Position numbers and translations under genes: made by a program. Positions 35,228 through 45,705 of a stretch of 64,000 nucleotides of DNA are shown in pieces. Source of the stretch: Theristus sp. LFF4_11 (Eukaryota > Nematoda > Chromadorea > Monhysterida > Xyalidae); the NCBI GenBank assembly GCA_030248135.1, contig JASANC010000384.1, positions 1-64,000 on the forward strand. Reading direction: 5' to 3'. The notes beneath the pieces are model-generated. The model had not been told where the DNA came from and searched no databases. It was given only the letters and a program-made list of their open reading frames with translations. Each line of letters begins with the position of its first letter. Within the stretch, counting starts at the first letter, position 1.

Positions 35228-38200
35228 ATGTCCTTTTCCGATGTTCCACCGAACCGCCGCGGAGAAAAAGCGGTGCAGTTGGCCGAAGAAGCGATGTTCC
35301 AAATGACGCAGTCCGGCACAAAGACAGCGGCTTCTGACCAGAAACACATCGAAGAAATGGTGCAGGCAGCTGTCGCCGAACGCAAGCAGAACATGTACGG
35401 TATGGCCGGTTAAACATGGCAGCTTTTTTCAGGGTGCAAGGAGCGCGCGAATTTTGAATGAAAGAAAAAAGACGTTCAGAAACTGAATTGTGTGCCAAAT
35501 TTGACGCGTTTTTTAAGCTAATGGATTATCCGCGCTATTCTATTCATTCTTTATCCCTTGTACACATGATTGGGAATTACGTTGGCTTTTTTGAAAAAGA
35601 CAACTCCTAGTCTGCGGCTGATCCCGCCTTGATGAACTGCCCCATTTATTCGGCCATACTGTACGGTTTACAAGGCAACCTCAACTGCTGCTCGTCTCAC
35701 AGCAACGTTCGTTTCGCACTCTGCAAGGGAAGGGAGTGACCCATGAGATGTCCAAAAGCTCCCAAAAGCCACCGGAGTTTGATGCTTTCGGGTTTTCGGA
35801 ATCGATGGGGCTAAGGGGCGTGTTCCAAGTCTATTAACAAAGAACTTTACAGGCTGCCGGTGACGAGTGAACGAGTTGCAATGCTTGAGTGGTTGTATGG
35901 TCTGCAACAGCACTCGAAGCTTTACAAGATGCTTTGTGTTGACCACTGCTACACAGCATCCGGCGAACGCCAACGAAGCAGTCGACAACATCTGTTGCTC
36001 ATCAACGACGACGATAGCACGTTCAACCTGGATTGGTCTCAACTACGCCTTCCGCAAAAGTTCATCATTGCTGTGAGTTATCATTAATTCGTGGACCCCA
36101 ACATTGCAAATCGCCATTTGCCATACATGTATTGTGGATTTATTCAAACGTGTCCAGACTAAAATGACGTCATTTACTTAAAAACGCCCGTTTGTCAAAG
36201 TACAGATACAAAAATGTCAGTTTGGTGTGACTGATTCGACATTCACCATTTGTTTTATGGGAAGAAATTGGCTAAACGGAAAGTCTGGCTTGCTGTGAAC
36301 GACAAGCGCATGTTTTGCGGCACATGACGTCATTTCAGTGGGACACGTTTAAAAAAATATGTCATACGTGTACGTACGTTTGCATTTGCAGCAGTGGCTG
36401 TGGACAAAAGGCGATCAGTTGCCAAGGCAGGTGCCGCTGCGACCGTCGTTGGAGCGAATCGACGAATGGAGTGCTGTTGCCGAACGGCTTGAGGAAGATC
36501 TGCAAACTGAAGACGTCGGTTCTTCCGAACTAAACAGTCTCGTCAGTTCAGTTTGTTTGATGAAAGCCTCGCAATGTTCATGACAGGTCGACACGAAGCT
36601 CCAGAAAATCATCAAGTGGCGCAACCAAAATATCGAAGACCACACCGTGGAAAACATGCTGCGATGGTTTTTGAGCTATGGGCCAAAGATTCCAGAGGAG
36701 CAGCTGATTTGGAACTCGTTTGACGACGGCTACTCTCAGGAGGTCGCTTTCGGTTTCTTTTCAGGCAGCACATTCTATAACACCAATCATTCAAATGTGT
36801 GCAAATGTGCAGCGTGCAATGCAACTTGTCCGGTTGTACTATACGAACTTCAGCGCAGCAAGGCAGCATTTTTGTCGAATGGTGACAGTTGGCGACGTCG
36901 ATGGACCCCCGATGTGTCGCTTCCATGCGGAGCTCGCTGAAGCCACCCGACTGATTCAGATGACACAGTTTGAAAAGCACACATTGTTTCAAAATCATCA
37001 GACATGCCACTAGTTTGACGTCTCATCTTTACAGTGATGGTTTCGTAGTGCCGATGACACCATTGGAGCGGGCAAAGTTTGTTGAGAAAAATGTGCGCAA
37101 CAAAGCAGCCGCTAGTGTGCCGGACAAGCACAGTCCCATGGAGCGATACCTAAAACACGCAAAACAGGTGTTTTTAATCTGTAAGCTGCATGAGGCGGGG
37201 TCTATGCTTGAAACGAGCGTTTTTACAGCATGGAGTGCAATCGTCCGAAAACGTGAAACAAAACAAAGCATTGCCGATCGACCCGGATTGGGTGTTTGTG
37301 GAGCACATTCCAGCGTCCGCAACAGGGACACAGCAAATCATGCGCGAATACGAACGACAGTACTTGGAGATGGCTGGCAGGGCTTTCTTCCATGAAAACA
37401 TTTCTGAAGCGTTCTGCGATCTGCAGGCACGAGAACAGTCATACTGTAATTCAAGTATACAACAAATTAGCTAATTGGTCGCTTCACGTTTCGCGCTAAT
37501 ATCTCGTTTTTTTGGGAATGGAATTCCAAGCAGGCAGCTTTGTCAAAATTAGGCGGTTTCTTGTATTTTTAAGTTAAATAATCTGAACTTTGCAAATTTT
37601 GTAACTCAAAAAAACTGCAGTGAACAAACAGCTGAAAATTTAGATGTGGAAAAACTTTGACAGTTCAAAGCTTTTCACCACGAAAAAAGTATAGCAGGAA
37701 AGCTCTGCTTTTTTTACTAAAATCTGTTTGGAAGTGATTCCGTTTGAAGAAATTAGAAAAGCGTGCGGGGTGTGAGGAGGTCGGTTGCGTCAAATGAATC
37801 ATATTATTATATTATCTTTTCATGCGAAGGAGACCGAGTAATGTTGAATGATGTGTGGAAAAGCCGCACAGCTGAAAATTTTTTTCGCGCCTGAACGTAA
37901 TTCGAATATGAAATAAAATAAATTTATTTAGCGAGAAAAAAATTCCAATTGTTTTTTCTCAGTTTCTTGCACAACTTTGCCGTCAGAATACGTTAAGTTT
38001 TGCTGATTTCAAATTGCCGCGCAGCCATGAAACATTTTCTCTTTCTCTATCTCTATCTCTAACGCATATTGGGTCACGTTTAATAAGAAAGATAATACCG
38101 TATTACCCCCATTAAACCCCCCCCCACCATAAATCGCCCCCAACCAATAAACCCCCACCCCCCCCGACCAGTTTCCGAATAATCCCCCCCACAAATAATC

Positions 38201-39263
38201 CCACATGGGGGATTATTGGAGACCTGTTTGAAACACATACCCAGCGAATTCAGTGACTGGTTGCAGTGAAAATGATGAAATTGTGCTACCAAAGGCCCCA
38301 AATGGGTGAGTTAATAATAATTTTATTACAAAAGGCTGTTATAAAAGGGAATTTCTATGTAGAGTAGAAGTTTCTGCGACTTTCTTGCCTGCCATGCAAT
38401 GTATTTTTGCCATTTTTCAACAAACCCCCACTCCTAGAATTTTTTGTAAATAAACCCCCCCCCCCCCACCAATAATCCCCCCCACCCCCACCAATAAACC
38501 CCCACCCCTAAAAGTCGCTGACGTATTAATCCCCCATGGGGGTTTATTGGGGGTAATACGGTAGCATAATCAGCTGGGTTGTTCATGTTTTACATTTCGA
38601 CTGTACACCAACAAACTCACCAGTTTCAAACACATAGTTTTGAATAGTTTTGCGTTTTTAGTGCATGGTTGAAACAACATTGTTTGTTTTGTGCAGGAAG
38701 TTTCGCATGAGACTTCATACGAATGGAAAGGCTACGTCGAGCACGAGTACTTGCACAACAGTGTGTGTTCATCATGAATGCGGTTTGCGTTTTCAGTGAC
38801 AGAGTCAGATGAGGATGAGGTGCTGATTGGCAAACGATGCCCTGCACATGTACAGTGCTGTATGCGTTGCCCTGTGCTGAGCAGGACGCTGCCCTGGACG
38901 ACACAGTGTTCGAGGTGGCACACGACGCGTTCGGTGCCGCTGACGACGCCGAGTGCGACCCGATGGGCGTCTACTTCGTGCGCGACCTGTACAACGCAAA
39001 GCGCATGGCCGACCCGCCAACGCCTCCCGAACAAGCGTTTGCTATGCGTGCGTCGTCTCGCAACTCGAGCTTTTCTCGTGCTGCTTTTTGCAAAATTGTC
39101 TGTTGTCTGTTTCGCCAAGTTTCTTTGCATCGACGACAGCAAAGAAATCATTTTTACAGAAGAGTGGTACCGTTTGATGGTCGACCGATATGAGCAAGAC
39201 ATTGCAGAGAAACGTTGGAGCAACCCGCAGGAGAAAACTGAACAAACCACCAACAAACCGTGA
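35228..39263 (+). CDS. Uncharacterised 531-aa protein, 11 exons
   Basis: Exons: 35228-35399, 35843-36072, 36392-36541, 36587-36742, 36813-36985, 37035-37167, 37229-37426, 38697-38760, 38797-38849, 38885-39047, 39160-39263. Phases agree and the sum is 1596 nt. I do not recognise the protein. It has no signal peptide or clear membrane helix and is rich in charged and aromatic residues, so a soluble intracellular protein is likely. Landmarks are WLYGLQQHSKLYKMLC in exon 2, QWLWTKGDQLPRQVPLRP in exon 3, PIDPDWVFVEHIPAS in exon 7, and an acidic ESDEDEVLIGKRCP near the C-terminus. Intron 7 starts with GC (CAG|GCACGA) and carries a C-rich MITE-like element. Intron 9 is only 35 nt. Intron 1 holds a SINE remnant that reaches the acceptor. 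Start Met is the second of two in-frame ATGs (35210, 35228). Confidence 0.65.
35600..35842 (+). mobile_element. SINE-related remnant in intron 1
   Basis: The stretch from CCACCGGAGTTTGATGCTTTCGG to GGGGCGTGTTCCAAGTCTATTAAC (35774-35838) matches the 3' end of the full SINE at 52885-52940, without the long A run. The 5' part shares a GATCCCGCCTTGATG block with 10620. Its 3' end abuts the exon-2 acceptor. Confidence 0.55.
38095..38562. mobile_element. C-rich MITE-like element in intron 7
   Basis: TACCGTATTACCCCCATTAAACCC at the left end is mirrored by GGGTTTATTGGGGGTAATACGGTA at the right end. The inner flanks are runs of AATAAACCCCC and its variants. The centre is AT-rich unique sequence. There is no coding frame. 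Confidence 0.6.
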
Positions 39264-39610
39264 CTTCCAACAATTTTGTTTTCTTTTCATGTGCATACAT
39301 TATGTCATTTGCGTGCCATGTGAGACTTCGAAAATCGGTGAGCTTAAAATTTATTCAAAGTGCAATAAGTCTGTTGCTTTGCATGAACCCGTGGCTGTTT
39401 TTTTAAATTCGATGACATCATTTGTGTCAGAAGTGTTCAATGAATAGGCTACTATGAATGCTCAAATATATGAATGTGGTGTGTGTCAGTGTATGCGTTG
39501 TTTTGCGTAGCACAGCATCATAGCGTAATGCACGTGAAAAGCCTGTGCTGTGTGCACATGGCAATCGATAGCCATACCAGTAAACCACGTGTTTCACGCT
39601 GCTGCAAAAG

Positions 39611-39619
39611 TTATAAAAG
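39611..39619 (+). promoter_or_regulatory. TATA box of the tRNA-Sec gene
   Basis: TTATAAAAG lies about 30 bases upstream of the tRNA-Sec 5' end. tRNA-Sec genes, unlike other tRNAs, use an upstream TATA box and proximal element for Pol III. The spacing fits; the proximal element was not identified. Confidence 0.6.
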
Positions 39620-39643
39620 TGCATTCCCATGTGGTACAGGGTT

Positions 39644-39730
39644 GCCCGAATGAACTTCGGTGGTCCGGAGTGCAGGCTTCAAACCTGTAGCCGATTAGCG
39701 TCGGAGTGGTTCAATTCCACCTTTCGGGCG
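39644..39730 (+). tRNA. Selenocysteine tRNA (anticodon TCA)
   Basis: This 87-nt gene starts GCCCGAATGAACTTCGG and ends CACCTTTCGGGCG. The acceptor ends pair (GCCCGAA with TTCGGGC). The D stem is the long 6-bp form (CTTCGG/CCGGAG, loop TGGT). The anticodon arm is TGCAGG-CTTCAAA-CCTGTA, with anticodon TCA. A long variable arm (CCGA/TCGG) and a T arm with loop TTCAATT follow. These are eukaryotic tRNA-Sec features. A T run follows at once (Pol III stop). It indicates that the organism decodes UGA as selenocysteine. Confidence 0.95.
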
Positions 39731-41845
39731 GTTTTTTTTTCGGTCATAGTGGGGTTGTTGTGGTCACGCTCAGCCACATCGAGGTAACACATTTCGCGCA
39801 AACTTATGGATGGTGCGTACTTATCCGACAGCGTGTGCTGTTATATTTTATAGCTGTTTTTGTTTCCGCCGCAATTTTTACTGCAGTTTCACGTTTAACA
39901 ACATAAATAAATATTCAATTCAATTTTCTAAAATTAGTTCTTCAGTTCCCTTAAAATGTATTTTAATCAAAGAAACCAAGAATATGGGTTAGAAAAGTGC
40001 AAGGCATTTCACTGATTTGCATGCATGCAGAATATAGTGTAATATATAGTGTTTTTAACTGAAAAATATGCGACGATTCACTTGACAATTGATTGATTTG
40101 ATTGTGGGTTAAAATAACTACAAAACCACGCCCAATCTTATCACAAAAAAACTCGAACAATCAAACCGCAGACTAAGAAAACAGATGAGGCGATTGAAAC
40201 GGAAAGTTTCCGCCATTTGTATTTACCTTCTGTTGTAATGCTGCTTTGAATTGTTCAATTTAGACTTTATCAAATTATTTTCACGCTGACTGCTGCTCAT
40301 TACGAAGTAATAAACTAACATTACTTTTCAAACTGGTCACGTACGTACACGTTGTTGCTGTGTTGATTCTGCATAAAACCATGAATCACGTGTGCTGTAA
40401 TTAAAAAATGCAGATTTATGTGCAATCAAATCGAAAGACAAAATTGATTCAAAACTCACAAAACAATCATGGCGAAAGGGTGCAAATTTCTTGCATCATT
40501 CTCAGGTGTTTGAAAAACTGGACTTAAAATTTATTGCAAATTGCATGACCTGGTCATAATGAAATTGAAAAATGCGACAAAAGACCGGAGTAACAGTTTT
40601 GTTTTGACCTCTCTGCGCGAAGGTGAAAGAATAAATGGACTAATCTGACACGTGTCATGCATGCATGCGACTGTAAAAGCTGCACCTGTCAAGTCGCCGC
40701 GCCGTTGAAATCTCTCGCCTCGGGTGAAATCACAGAATACAGTGGAAAACGGCGTTTGTTTTCTGTCGCTCATTAGAAACCAACAGTGACAGAGTGAAAT
40801 CGTGGTGATGCCATGAGAGTGTGCGATTTATTTTCGTTGAAAAACCACACACCATGCAACACGGCATGGAAGGCGAAACTTGGTGCAGTGCAGAAGTCAG
40901 CAACGTTTTTCAGTGTTGTTCTGTGGAAAGACAGCCGATCAAGATGATAACCTAATTCGCGTGTCGCACCTCGTGGCCGGCGTTGTTGAAAACGCACACA
41001 ATTGAGCATACCGGCTGAAGTTTACACTAGTTTGCAAAATAATTGTGAAAATTACAATCTTTGTTCGAATCGTCGTACAGTGCACAGTTTTGGCGTGTAG
41101 TATTTAGTAAAACAACGAATTTACCGATAATAATGCCGCGACGTATACCAAATAAACCACCCGAATGGTTTTTATGGCGCTTGACCTGACATTATTAATC
41201 GCACATTCGAATAGTTACACAAAAACGTGTAGGTATATTTTTCGGCAGAACAGACACAGAAAACAATAAACACCACCATATTGATGCACCAAGAGGACTG
41301 TTGTGGCAATCATGCAATCAACGGCGTCTATATAAACAGTTGCAGACGACGAAGTTGTGGCCAGTCCCGTTAAACTTGTCGCTGTTTTTGTTTTTATTGT
41401 TCTCACCTCTCCCCGCGGCTACAGCAGGTAACCAGTAGAAGACATCTGTTGTGACCTACTTGGGTGCACGCATTTTGCGCATGCTAAAATTACTTTTTAT
41501 TCGACCCTTTATCTATTTGTTCTATTGGCTGGAACTTTTTCACGACATCAGTCTGCGCTGTTGTTTTTTGTTGGTCTTTTTTTACTGCCTCTAATAAACA
41601 CTTTTGGACACATGCATCCGTCACGTGTACATAATTAATTGTGTTACTTATGCACCATTACCGAACATCATACTGCTGATAACGTAAAAAATTTAAAACG
41701 TGTATCATTTGCAGCCGACAATGCAGATTGCGTGATTTGCGGTTAACCCAGATTGAGAACGCTGATTGGTTGGTTGCGTATGTTCGTGCTTTCACCAATG
41801 GGTGTTGACGGATTGCCTGCAGCTGCAGCATCCCAGATCAGTTTG
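39731..41845. other. Intergenic, no gene seen
   Basis: AT-rich sequence of about 2.1 kb. Open frames on both strands are short and lack motifs. Nothing beyond the tRNA terminator at the left edge could be supported. Confidence 0.5.
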
Positions 41846-41850
41846 GTCCT

Positions 41851-41858
41851 TTTATAAT
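41851..41858 (+). promoter_or_regulatory. Putative TATA box of PAN-like gene
   Basis: TTTATAAT (in CCTTTTATAATTG) lies about 67 bases before the start codon at 41918, a plausible core-promoter spacing. Confidence 0.4.
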
Positions 41859-41917
41859 TGCAGCCATCACAGAACCGTTCACCATAACGTCAACGAACAA
41901 CTGCACCAGCGACAGTC

Positions 41918-44115
41918 ATGAACTCATTGGTTGCTTTAATGTTGGCTGTGCCGCTCGTAGCAGGCAGTGCTGACCATCATGGTTGGTGACAGTTTCTAGG
42001 TTGACAGATTGAAAACTGAAAAAAACAGTTATTGGCGAGTTTCAACTGCAGAAAGAGCTGTCCGAGTGCACAACTTGTTGCAGGGCATCTCGATCACTTC
42101 GCCGACTGTAAAATGTGCGACTGTTTCGTGAAGTACGACGACTGTGACATCTGGGTGCCTAAGCGGCCGTATTTGATCGCTCGCGACCCCTATCAGACAA
42201 CCGAAGATCAATGCCTAGCACAGTGCCTTCAAGACCCGGTAGGTCTTATTTGCCTCAGGTTCTGCTAGTCTGGAACAAAAAATGGTACACATTTGCATTT
42301 TAATTTTTTGAAACCTTTTACAGTGACGTAATTAAAACGATACTTTGATTTTTTGCTTTTGAGCAAAATTTTGTTTTTTAAGTTTTAAAGTTTTTAAAAA
42401 ACGCCGTATACTATCGACTGACCGTACCAACGGCACGACTCATTTTTGCACGAAAAGTGGTAAAATCATTTGATTTATTAAAAATTTAAAAAAGCATAAT
42501 TTAGATGAATGTCTGGGAGTAGGAACATTAGTAATTACAGGTTTTTTAAAGCACCAATACAATAGGTGTCAGAGACACGAAAAATTTTTGGATAACACCA
42601 AAAATACACGGAGTTAGGCGTAAGAAAACAACTAAAATTGCAAAGGCAAATGCGTTTTCAGAACCTTTTTTAAATTTGTTTGCTCCGCGAAGAAGCTACA
42701 GTCTGTTTCTACAAATCTGTCACGTTTTAGTGCCAGAATACCCAGCCCGCGTAAGAACAAAGAATAAGATCGGGCTTGAAAGCAACTGTTTTTTTATTCC
42801 AACCCAACTCGATCACCGCTCGTTTCTCTTTAATTCAAAGCTCGAGGTTATCTGTATTGTGCAAACAAATCTGACAAGTTTAAAGAAACACTGCAAAATC
42901 ACCATACTTACAGGGTGAGTGAAAAAGGTTCCAACTTCAAAATACTCTCACAGGCTAGTGCTGAGAACTTGTGACTTTTAATTTTTAAACTTTGGAACAC
43001 TGTTAGAACATTTCTGGAGGCTTTTCTGATCTAAATTTTTATTGGTTTACATGTTTCAATTAATTTTTACAGTGTATCTTAAAAATTACCAATTTTTGAC
43101 ACAAAACAGCTGAAAATGGAAACACATTTTTACTGCAGAAAACAATCAGTCTGTTACAAATGGTAAAAAATCAGAGGAGCAAATTGTTTGATTTTACAAA
43201 AGAAAAAAATAAGTTGTGTTTGAAAAGATAAATCCCCATCTGTTCTGAGCAGAAGCGCTCACGCACACTCCGACTCTTAAGTGAAACATCAGAGTTATCA
43301 AAGGCAATTCGGCGTTCAGCATTTCCAAGCTATATCTTTTTCATCTTTTTTTGCGTTGTGAACACTCAACCAACGTTTATCACTTGGTTTGTCACAGCTA
43401 AATCAACCGTCCGCATTTCACATTTCTCGAGTTTTCAATTTTTTCCAGATATTCTGCTGTGGTGAATGATAGGGGCGATATACCTTAAAAATGGTCAGAC
43501 AAGTGTTTATCTGTTTAAATGAATTAAAAAGTGTTTTAATCGTGTTCCAATTTTTAGCTCGAAACATCTCAGCACAAACCAGCGAGGGCTTTTTTTAAAT
43601 TGGAACCTTTTTTGGCTTACCTTTTTTCGAATTTGACACCAAAACGGCTGCCGTACATAACACGATGCCGTTTTAAACACAATCTTCTATGAGTAGCACC
43701 TATTTCGTTCTTTTCGGGGCTTTTGACAGCTATTTGGGCAGTTTCATTTTCCCAGTGGTGTTAAAAGACACCAAAGACGTTTTGAGGAAAAACAGGAGCT
43801 TACACGCGTGTGTACATTGTATTTACAATGTAATTAATCTACTATCTTCCTTAATTACTTAATTAATTACAATGTAATTACATTTGTAATCTACTATCTT
43901 CCAATATGTAGGTGAACTTGTTTTTTCACTGCAAGCAAACCAGGGCGACCACTTTGTTCAGAACTGCAAAGCAGCTGTGTACGGCGTGGTGGGCGGGCGT
44001 GACTGGTTCACGTGCGAACACTACGACGAAGAGGTGATACCGATGACTGGACTCAGGTACACGAGATACGTGAACGCATACGTCAAACGGACGGCCATGC
44101 CGTGCATGATCGACT
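41918..44115 (+). CDS. Secreted Cys-rich PAN/Apple-like protein (3' end incomplete)
   Basis: Exon 1 (41918-41981) encodes a signal peptide (NSLVALMLAVPLVAGSA). Exon 2 (about 42029-42238) encodes a Cys-rich segment with CKMCDC and ends ...TEDQCLAQCLQDP. Exon 3 (43944-44115) encodes QNCKAAVYG...WFTCEHYD and ends at a GTAAGT donor after CMIDC. The pattern of two helix cysteines (CLAQC) followed by CKAAVYG and FTCEHYD is the PAN/Apple fold, used for protein or sugar binding outside cells. The exon 1-2 junction phase is uncertain; a donor at 41985 with an acceptor inside exon 2 also fits. Intron 2 contains a mariner remnant. A last exon may lie at 45061-45127, but that is weak. Confidence 0.55.
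42911..43623. mobile_element. Second decayed copy of the CAGGGTGAG mariner-type element
   Basis: The left end CAGGGTGAGTGAAAAAGGTTCC follows a TA. The right half from 43215 to 43620 matches, on the opposite strand, the outer left part of the 1412-2502 element, including ACAGATG...GAACCGCTTACGCACACTC and the TTGATTTAGCTGTGAC block. It lies in intron 2 of the PAN-like gene. The transposase interior is deleted. Confidence 0.7.
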
Positions 44116-45287
44116 GTAAGTTTGCATGTGTTCGTGTTACTGTGTGTTTGCGACTGCTTACACGTGTCCACGTTGAGATTCGCTTGTTGTAACTTGCCTC
44201 TTGTACAACGCAAAACGCACATCCTGGTAACGCAACTCAGACACCATACACAGTAGTTGCTTTGTAAATTCGCAACTGAAACGAACTAACGTAAAACGCA
44301 ATTTCAGTTTCTCATAAACGTTTCTCAATATGCGTATTGTAAGACAATTCAAACGTTTTAGTGGCGAAATTAGCAGCTACGGTACGGATTCTCAATGACT
44401 ATTTGCACTAAAATGATTGGAGACTCACGAGCGGATGCAATATTTTTTTTTGCGTTCAGACAGCACCCTGAGCGCCGATATGAGTGAGATGCGGTCAAAA
44501 GCAGACGCAGCAGAGAAACGAAAGGAACAATGGCGGATACTGTCGAGCCGCGCAAATCCGTTCACTGGCAGAAAATAAATCGCCCGTTTCTTTGACTGAT
44601 AATTCTTTTTTATTGACTGCCAGCCAAAAAAACTCTTTTTGTGCCTCATTGGTTAAGGGATAGCCATCGGCAGATTGATCTGAAGTGGGTCTTCTGACCA
44701 ATCAGTGAATCAAAACATAATAATCTGTGCCATATTCTTTCTTATTCCGCCTGTTTAGTTGACAGGTTGCGCAAACAGTGTTGTTTGCGAACGATATTTA
44801 TGATTGATGGTGTGCATTTAATTTATTCAACGTGGATACTGCCAGCTGTTTTGAGCTCGACTATTTGATGTGCATGTATCATATGAGAAAATAAAAAACC
44901 CGGAAACCATATCGTTATATGTTAGATTCAGTATTTTCAACTTATAGCACCCAAAATACTTTTGACACGCTGTTCAATGTTGATGTTACCATGTGGTGTC
45001 GTATACACGTGGAGCATAGCTAACATCGATTTTTAGTATTTCATCGATTTCAAACAGCAAGCATATCCAAGGGTGCCGGTGCAACTGACGCAGACGCACA
45101 TGACAACAAGCGTCATCAAACGATCATGATGTCATGCCGTAGAGCAAAAGCACAGCAACTCATTTCAACACTGCAAACGGACAGATGCTCACGAACGACG
45201 TTGAAAGTGGTAATTGTTCCGAGTAATGTTCAACGTCGAGCTGGACAACAAACCAAAACAATCAGCCAACTTGGGTAACGAGTAACG
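44116..45287. other. Intergenic or intronic, no firm gene
   Basis: AT-rich sequence. The only candidate is a terminal exon of the PAN-like gene at 45061-45127, which follows an AAACAGCAAG acceptor and stays open to a stop in a matching phase. Evidence is thin. Confidence 0.3.
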
Positions 45288-45608
45288 ATGCGTACGAACA
45301 CGAAGGCGCCCAGCAAGTGGCTGGTGTTGCAGATTGCCATTGTGCTGGTCGCAGTGAGCGTGCTCCTCGATTGGACCACTGCTGACACTGCTGCGAAAGG
45401 TCAGGCGAAGACGGACGAAGATTTTGAAGAACATTTCATTTCGGTCAGCGAAGATTGGGTGGAAGAAACGATCCAACATCGACGAGACGCCTATATTGGA
45501 CCGATTCCGGAGCCGAACATCACACGACAGAAAACGAAGGACTTGCAGTCAAGTAAAGCTGTCAATGTTGACGAACGCAAGATCAATCAGAATCATCTTG
45601 ATCTGTGA
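45288..45608 (+). CDS. Small secreted protein, 106 aa, unknown
   Basis: A single-exon frame starts MRTNTKAPSKWLVLQIAIVL. A basic stretch is followed by a hydrophobic helix of about 17 residues ending VLLDWTTADT, fitting a signal peptide or a type II anchor. The remaining 75 residues are hydrophilic, with acidic (TDEDFEEHF, SEDWVEE) and basic segments and no cysteine, and include YIGPIPEPNITR with one N-glycosylation site. I recognise no family. The frame stays open without splicing, although an AAAG|GTCAGG donor-like site exists inside. It converges on the AATF gene, whose stop lies 97 bases downstream. Confidence 0.5.
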   Translation: MRTNTKAPSKWLVLQIAIVLVAVSVLLDWTTADTAAKGQAKTDEDFEEHFISVSEDWVEETIQHRRDAYIGPIPEPNITRQKTKDLQSSKAVNVDERKINQNHLDL

Positions 45609-45705
45609 CCCAAACGAATTGTTGGCGCGTTCAGCTTATTTCATTCAAAACCACCGATTCTTATTTCAAACACAAAACATTCAATTATTTTGTCTCGCCT
45701 TTGCT

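Noticed and set aside
44600..44700. Possible tRNA or SINE head (GGTTAAGGGATAG with later TGATCTGAAG)
   Set aside because: No B box with tRNA spacing and no acceptor-stem pairing.
45061..45127. Terminal exon of the PAN-like gene
   Set aside because: Phase and acceptor fit, but only 22 codons with no conserved feature; kept only as a remark.
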